Assembly (NCBI RefSeq): GCF_014897985.1
Contig: NZ_JABUZA010000002.1
Location: 162,678 to 226,677, forward strand
DNA: 64,000 bases
Reading direction: 5' to 3'
Source of the DNA: Halomonas colorata
GTDB taxonomy: Bacteria; Pseudomonadota; Gammaproteobacteria; Pseudomonadales; Halomonadaceae
Positions 63,854 through 64,000 of the stretch are shown one piece after another (positions within the stretch are counted from its first letter, which is position 1; every line of letters begins with the position of its first letter). Under the pieces are notes generated by a model. The model saw only the letters and a list, made by a program, of their open reading frames with translations. It was not told the DNA's origin and made no database searches. Made by a program: the position numbers and the translations under genes.

Positions 63854-64000
63854 ACGCGCCACTAACCACATCTTCTCAAGCGGAGTTTTGCTGACCACAC
63901 TGAGGTTTCTTCATCCAGGAGATCCTCATGATCCAAGAACTCAACTCCATGCAGGCGTTTTGGCTCGGGCATCTGTATCACGCCTCGGTGCGCGAGATTC
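63850..64000 (+). mobile_element. Possible left end of an IS66-like insertion sequence (partial)
   Basis: Homology to HigA stops at GTAAACGCGCC, and IS66-family terminal repeats begin with GTAA. An ORF starts about 78 bases inside, as expected for the first IS66 gene. The other end and the target duplication lie outside the window, so this is inference from the break point only. Confidence 0.4.
63928..64000 (+). CDS. Unknown protein, 5' end only
   Basis: A frame opens at ATG 63928 after AGGAGATCCTC and runs off the window as MIQELNSMQAFWLGHLYHAS then VREI. The FW-HL spacing is compatible with the N-terminus of an IS66 accessory TnpA-type protein, but 24 residues are too few to decide. Confidence 0.5.
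   Translation, partial: MIQELNSMQAFWLGHLYHASVREI

Overview
The window looks like chromosomal sequence from a Halomonadaceae gammaproteobacterium (Halomonas/Chromohalobacter-like). Basis: ParC/ParE, Pgi, CmoA/CmoB/CmoM, CysDN, RsmC and GreB are all of gammaproteobacterial type; there are two tripartite TRAP carboxylate transporters and a carnitine catabolic locus; and the hexuronate/aldonate genes resemble, from general knowledge, the L-gulonate locus known from Chromohalobacter salexigens. This is inference, as no 16S or tRNA gene is present.

Layout. 0-16.7 kb is core genome: parC (truncated by the window edge), parE, pgi, cmoA-cmoB, a zinc peptidase, an App1-type phosphatase with a DJ-1/PfpI protein, cysDN, then nudF-yqiB-cpdA, a TPR protein, greB and a SIMPL protein. 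16.8-26.3 kb is a sugar-acid cluster on the minus strand (SDR, fumarylacetoacetase-like hydrolase, zinc dehydrogenase, altronate dehydratase, tagaturonate reductase-like, TRAP transporter) with a divergent GntR regulator. 26.3-29.7 kb holds rsmC-cmoM and an amidase. 29.9-34.5 kb is a plus-strand 2-keto-3-deoxygluconate (KDG) cluster: LacI regulator, kdgK, 2-hydroxyacid dehydrogenase, HAD phosphatase, kduD. 34.5-46.1 kb holds a D-serine dehydratase-like enzyme and a long minus-strand operon: GntR, mannonate dehydratase ManD, zinc dehydrogenase, TRAP transporter, uxuB, uxuA and a Tat-exported lactonase. A vestige of a second uxuA lies at its end. 46.2-52.2 kb carries an LldD-type oxidase, a cysteine-rich copper-storage protein, a three-gene set (solute-binding lipoprotein, divergent CDF transporter, K+ channel) and hmp with an NsrR-like operator. 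52.5-57.7 kb is a carnitine catabolic locus. 57.7-61.3 kb holds small envelope/stress genes and a Na+/H+ antiporter. 61.3-64 kb is accessory and decayed: gene debris, a membrane-anchored DUF4041/GIY-YIG protein, a broken higBA toxin-antitoxin pair, and probably the left end of an IS66-like element interrupting higA.

How the genes work together. The two TRAP systems import sugar acids. L-gulonate or D-glucuronate-type acids would pass through fructuronate and mannonate (zinc dehydrogenase, UxuB, UxuA/ManD). L-galactonate or galacturonate-type acids would pass through tagaturonate and altronate (zinc dehydrogenase, UxaB-like, UxaA). Both routes meet at KDG, which KdgK phosphorylates. The SDR/hydrolase pair suggests an additional non-phosphorylated route to pyruvate. 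No KDPG aldolase is present here. In the carnitine locus, acylcarnitine hydrolase, carnitine dehydrogenase, dehydrocarnitine-cleaving enzyme and thioesterase would convert (acyl)carnitine to glycine betaine, with CaiX for uptake and CdhR for control.

The less ordinary items are the lipoprotein-CDF-channel set, whose CDF protein lacks most canonical metal ligands, the hybrid sugar-acid cluster, the uxuA vestige, and the decayed toxin-antitoxin/IS junction at the right end.
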